A stretch of DNA of 64,000 bases from Solen grandis. Lineage: Eukaryota > Mollusca > Bivalvia > Adapedonta > Solenidae. The number at the start of each line of letters is the position of its first letter. The stretch's first letter is position 1. A program made the translations under genes and the position numbers. Shown piece after piece: positions 40,928-46,900 of the stretch. The DNA is taken from assembly GCA_021229015.1 (NCBI GenBank), contig CM037781.1, positions 37,160,483-37,224,482 of the forward strand, read 5' to 3'. The notes under the pieces are model-generated. The model had not been told where the DNA came from, did not search any database, and saw nothing but the letters and a program-made list of their open reading frames with translations.

Positions 40928-43900
40928 AAGCTACATTGTATTAGGGGGGAGATGGGGGTGGGGGCCTCATCAATAAATTTTTTACCTCTTGGGAAGTTCT
41001 AGATATAAAAAGTTTCCTTCTCAATAACTTAAAAGGGAAGCAAAGCATAACCATCCAATAAAGGAAGAGTGTTAGAGGTAGTTCACATCAGGTTGAATAA
41101 GGTATGGACATTGAAACTCACAATTATGAAGCAAACGTCACACCAATTACTGTGTTAAACTATCTCTCTGATGCAGGATTAGACACAAAACTGGCCCAAA
41201 AATGAGGTTTGTGTAAAATGGAGCGATATTGGTAAACAAGTCTAAAGACAATTTGGGACATTTCTTTGATCATGAAATAGACTATGCTATAAAATCAGGA
41301 CACAAATATTTGCATTTGGGTATCAAGTTAAGGCTAAAAAAAAATCTGAATGGAAGGAAAGTTTGCCAATTACAAACTGCAAGATGCAAAGCAAGAGCTG
41401 AAGCATGGCTGTTTCATTAATGTTGAATTTTTTTCTCTATACACATTATTATGACTAATATGCTGATAACTTGTTAGAATAATCAGTATAGACAGTATAA
41501 ACCCCCATTTGCCTGAACTAACCTTGTACACTTTAATAGTATAATGAAATACATGAATGGATTTACACATTTTAAATGATTTATTTCAAATAAGCTTCAA
41601 CCTATCAAAGATTAGAATTTCTGTAGCAACTCATAGTCAGTAGTCTTAAATGCATATCTAGTTTACTTTCAGCATTTCCTAAAAAGGTTATAATCTAGAA
41701 CTAAAAAGCAAAATAGTTTAACACTGCCGACAAATATGTTAAAATTAATCTTTACCTATAAAGCATTTTAATCCATTTTGCGATTCCCTTTCCGAAATAT
41801 ATAAAAATTCCAACACACTCTAAACTAATTAAAGTTAACAGCTAAAAACAAACCCTCTAATTAGCTCATTGTCAGTTGACTCTGTTAATTAAACACTATG
41901 CCCAATCAAGCATACACCCGTTCTTTATATTCACTCCCTGAGTTTCCATTGAACTGCCATGAGCCGTGAAATCCGACCCGGACATTAGAAAGTAGGAAAA
42001 ATGTGTATCTACATGAATATATTGCAAGGTTAACAGACCCACCCACTTGTGTGTCTGTGGACCATAAAACAAAGGGTTATTTGTCAATAAATTCCACGCC
42101 CTATCTCTCATACTGGTTGACTATGCAAACACTAGACCTGGAGGCATTTGGATTAAAATGATATCAAGTACTGACTGTTTACATTCATTAACTCACTTTT
42201 TAGAAAAGATCAAAAAGTTGTTTTTATTTCCTCTAGCATTTTCTATTTTACTCGCATCAAAAGGGGTTTAATCTATTCTTTTTTCTCTTAAAATCTGGTG
42301 TTCACCAAACCTCTCTTAACAAATAAAATAACTTCTGTTGACATTCACTTTCTTTTCTGCTTTAAATTTGGAGCTTAAAACAGTTTTCCAAAGAATTTAG
42401 GTTAAGTTTAGGTTAAACCGAGATAGTTTAGGTTAAGCCGAGATAACTCTATAACACAACATTCACACACATCAAGCATGGATTTGATGAGATAAGATGC
42501 AACACTCACCAAAATCTGTACAACTTCTATATAGCAACTAATATTCAAAGGATGTATATCTATATCAAACAGGGTGATTTTCTTTTAAAAATTAAGGCAA
42601 AAAATAAAGAAATAAAGAGAAAATGTACAGCACAAGACATGGCAATGAAAATTGTACGATATCTTACGAAGGTTAGAAATTTTTTTCAAACAGTAAAAAT
42701 AGAGATTAAATAATGACCTCAGATACTCTCAAAGGTTTCTCTTTTGAAAAAATGTTCAGATGTCTCCCCTTTTTTGGTTATTCATTATGTAACAATCAAA
42801 GTGCCATGGTCTAGTGGTAACATTGCTGACTGCAGATGCAAAGGTTGTTTGTTCGAACCTCGCTAGGGTCAGGCGCAAAGTACTAGTCCAACCAAGGAAC
42901 CGTCGTGAGGCAGTAGGTGTAAGGACTTGTTTCCCAATTAACATAAAATGATTAAGTTAAAACTATTCATACATTCCCCTTTAGCAATGCTTAAATATTC
43001 CAATATATGTACAGTATAAGGGATTCTGCTCAATGATATTGTATGTACACATCTTATATATATAAAGCAGATATAGGATAAATGATTTCAGTACAACTTA
43101 GGAATTCCGCTTTCCATGCTAACAGCAAACTATCATGATATAAAACATGCTATTTAAAGCCTGACATGATATATCATTTTCATCCTATGATACATTAATA
43201 TATACTAGATAAAGTCATGCTATATTCTGCCCCATGGTATATCATTGCGATGTATATGGTAGACATGCTTTTCACACACTTCTAGCAGATAATACTGTAC
43301 ACAAACTCAAATGCACAGGCTATGCATGAAATAATGCAAAAAATGCAACTTCTTGCACTTCTATTTTTAACATTCTATTTATAGACCAACCTTGGCTGCC
43401 ATCAGGTGGCGCTACTGCTGTGTCAAAGGCCCTGGTAGCTGCATAAGAGGAGTCATGCATTTAAAGCATCATTCAAGAGTTAATTGATTTTAATCTTTCA
43501 AAATGCATTTTATGCTTTTAACTAGTCTAGCTTGAACTGACTACATGATTTCAAGGCTTTTAAGCAATGAAGTTATTTGATTAAAACTTAAAATAAAAAG
43601 TCATATATTTTTTACAAATGAAATTGAACAAACTTTTACATAATGGTTTTAGTCTTGTTGGGTAAATGCACCATACATCCATACATATGAACTCTGAATA
43701 GAACAGGCCCCATTCCCAGCATGTTAGATATAGCATATAGTACATGCATTTCAGTTTTTTTAGCTGCATTAATTTGTGTTAGATAATTAGTGTATATACT
43801 AGAGCTACACATGTTAAATTCTTGGGAATGTTGGGAATCAAAGTTTAAAAGAAATTTTCTTAATACTATGGGGGGAAAGGGGAATCTTGTATTCCATCTC

Positions 43901-46900
43901 TTTCACTCTTTTTTTTTTTTAACAGCCCAAAATTAAGGAAATAAAGAGTGTCACTCAACCAGCTATCACATACTTTTTGATCTAATTAATATTAATTTAA
44001 ATTCATCATTTCCTTAGAAACAGAGGTAATACACCATTCAAATACATGGTGTGTTAGTATTAAGATACCCTTCCTTTGCTTTCAACAAATGAACAATTGT
44101 AACAGTGAGGCTAAAAATAAACGCTGTAACACTTGTTATTCTAAACTTTGAAACGTAACTAAGAAATGAACTAACAACATGAACAGACAATAAAGTACTG
44201 AGATGAAGCTAACACTTACAGAATCTTGCTTTCAGAAGGTACAGACATTAAGAAGTTTCTTCTAGGAACGCAATAAATTTTTATTTTTGAATCTGATTAT
44301 AAATAAGTTGAGATGCTTTAAAACTCATAAAAGATTGCTGGGCTCACACAATTATCGTTGAGGAGGACAAGATCAACAGATCACTGACAATAAAACTATC
44401 AAGATGACACTGGGTGAAATGTAACTCCTGAAGGCTTTAATGATTAGGACCTATATTAATCAAAGAGAGATAATTCTGAAAGACTATCAAAGGGAGATAA
44501 TTAATACTGCAATGACTACTCCAGATGTAGAAGCTGAAATTGAAATCTTAAGACTGTTAATTGAGCCTTAGATATGCACATACCACCTGTGTTTTGCTGC
44601 ATTTCATATCCTAGCCTTGATAGTAATTTCGAAGATCACAATTTTTCAATCTCTAATCTCAAGACCTATAAATAAGAACATTTCAAACAAGAAATTAACA
44701 CCCCAGCCCCCTACCAATAAACCTAGGATATGAAACTTGATTAATGTGCAGTATAACATTATATCAACCTTTGACCTCTTTGAATCCTCACACCTATATG
44801 ACCTTAAGTCATATGTAGTCAAGGTCATACAAGGTCAAAGGTTAAATTGCACCATATGGCATGCATTGAAAAGTGAGGTTATTTTATGACCTCGGCCCAT
44901 TTAGCAGAATCTGTTTACATATGTAAGAATTAAAGAATAAACTGCTTAACAGTCTGAAATAAATAAAGTTGTTCAAGTCAGGCTTTGTGTCGAAAATTGT
45001 CTATAAAATTATATCCATTCTAAACCCTTGTTTCCATAGAAACAAAACTGGAACAATTATTCTAACAATGACTAGGATTTTTTTCCTTCACAATGATCTT
45101 AGTTCTTCATGTATATACACCAGTTTTTGCATTCATGATTACTGTTGAAACAAAGCCTGGCTTTTTATTTAACAGATAAACTAAAGTAATATATATTATA
45201 TATGTAGAACATATCCCAACCAAATACTTTCATTGGATAACTGACCTGAAATTGAACCTCTTTAGAAAACTATGCTGACATAATTAATTTTGATTAATCT
45301 GTATTTAAATTCAGATGAAAACAAAACCTAACATAATGAAATATAATTTTTAAAATTTTACTTTTTGACAAATAATCCAAAGATATATATATTATTTGAT
45401 TGGAAAGATACAATAAACAGAGTTCAGTGATATCTCAATGAAAGTAAATGGAAGGGCTCATAACTCTTGGTTAACAGTGTGTTTCTTCAGAGTGACTGCC
45501 CTTTGTAAAGGGATTAAGTGATCTAACAAAAACAATTTTTCTTAATATGTAATGACAATGTTTTGTGGGACCCCCCCACCCCCCAACCCTTCCTTTTAAT
45601 ATAAATATGCAGAATTGTATTATTTTTTTTTAAAGAAGAGGAAGAAAAAGATTATCCCTGTAGAGGAGAGCAGTCAATCTGAGCATGTGAAACTGTTTAA
45701 TTCATCAGTAGTAACATGTTAATATAGATTCAGATAAAGATGTGGTTATTAAATCTGAAATAATGTTCATATATGAAAATCTGTAAGATAAAATAAATAG
45801 CAATGTAACAAAAATATCACAGGCACATTCTGACTCCTTCAAAGAAGCGTATAATTATTAAATAATATCAGTAAATAATTAAGGATACAAATAACATAAA
45901 AATATATCTATTTTATGAAATGAAATCATTCAAACTTAAGAACAACAATTATGAAATTTGAAATGTCATTTTAACATTGAAAAAACATTATAACAAGAAC
46001 AGTTAAGACTGCATCCATGCAAATGCTTTCCCAGTATGCAACTGACTTCCTAACAAAGGTCGAACAAATAGAAAAGTCTCCTGACCCCAATCTACTAACC
46101 CTGCTTGAAGGTCAAAGTTGAAAATTTCCCAGCGACATACAGAACCAACCAGCCTCACAAATACACGTTAATCAAGCACCAACCAGGGAATATGACCACC
46201 GGCAAGATTTTCTCCCCTTACTCTAAAGCATGCATGAGTGCTGAATTACAATCTAATCGTACAAAAGCTGCTACACTAAGCATTGCAATATCCTGGAATA
46301 ATACCAGCCATGTCCCTCTTTTTTTCCATCCACCAATTTAGATAAGGGTGATACCAAATAGAACTTAACCTTTTCCTGTCCACAATGCACCAGCTGAGCT
46401 TTGAATGGTTCATTTTGAATGCTTTCAGCCAATCAAATTCCATGTTCAATGCTGAAAAAAGCTTCAAAGCAAATTATCTGTCCTGAAAATCATTGCTTAA
46501 AATCTCCTCTTAATTCCTTTTTAATCATATTGCAACTTTTATGCATTTTTTTTTCCAGAAGTTTTTTTTTTCCATATCATAAAAATTATAAAATATCTTT
46601 TATGCATTCATTTATTTCTGTTCATAAAACAAAAGCACAATAAATATCTTGAACATTAACTGTTATTATGAAAAGATAGAAAAGTAATCGTAAATTACCT
46701 TAACTGAGACCTCCAATTTATGATGACTTGAGTATCTTCCACAACGCACATAAGTTCTTCAACCTTTTTTACCCTTTAATCCTTATTTTAGTGTCTTATT
46801 TTCACCATTTATGATAAAAAACCAGAAATAATATTAATGCATTTTTCAACTTTTTTATTATATATATTCCCTCTGAATAATAAAACATAATTATCTCCCA

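Larger units (their letters stand above)
39020..43390. other. Intron e2-e3
   Basis: 4.4 kb: an (AC)n tract, a 39-A run, a short ttaggttaa repeat around 42405-42445 and a SINE at 42803. No further exon is needed by phase. Confidence 0.6.
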
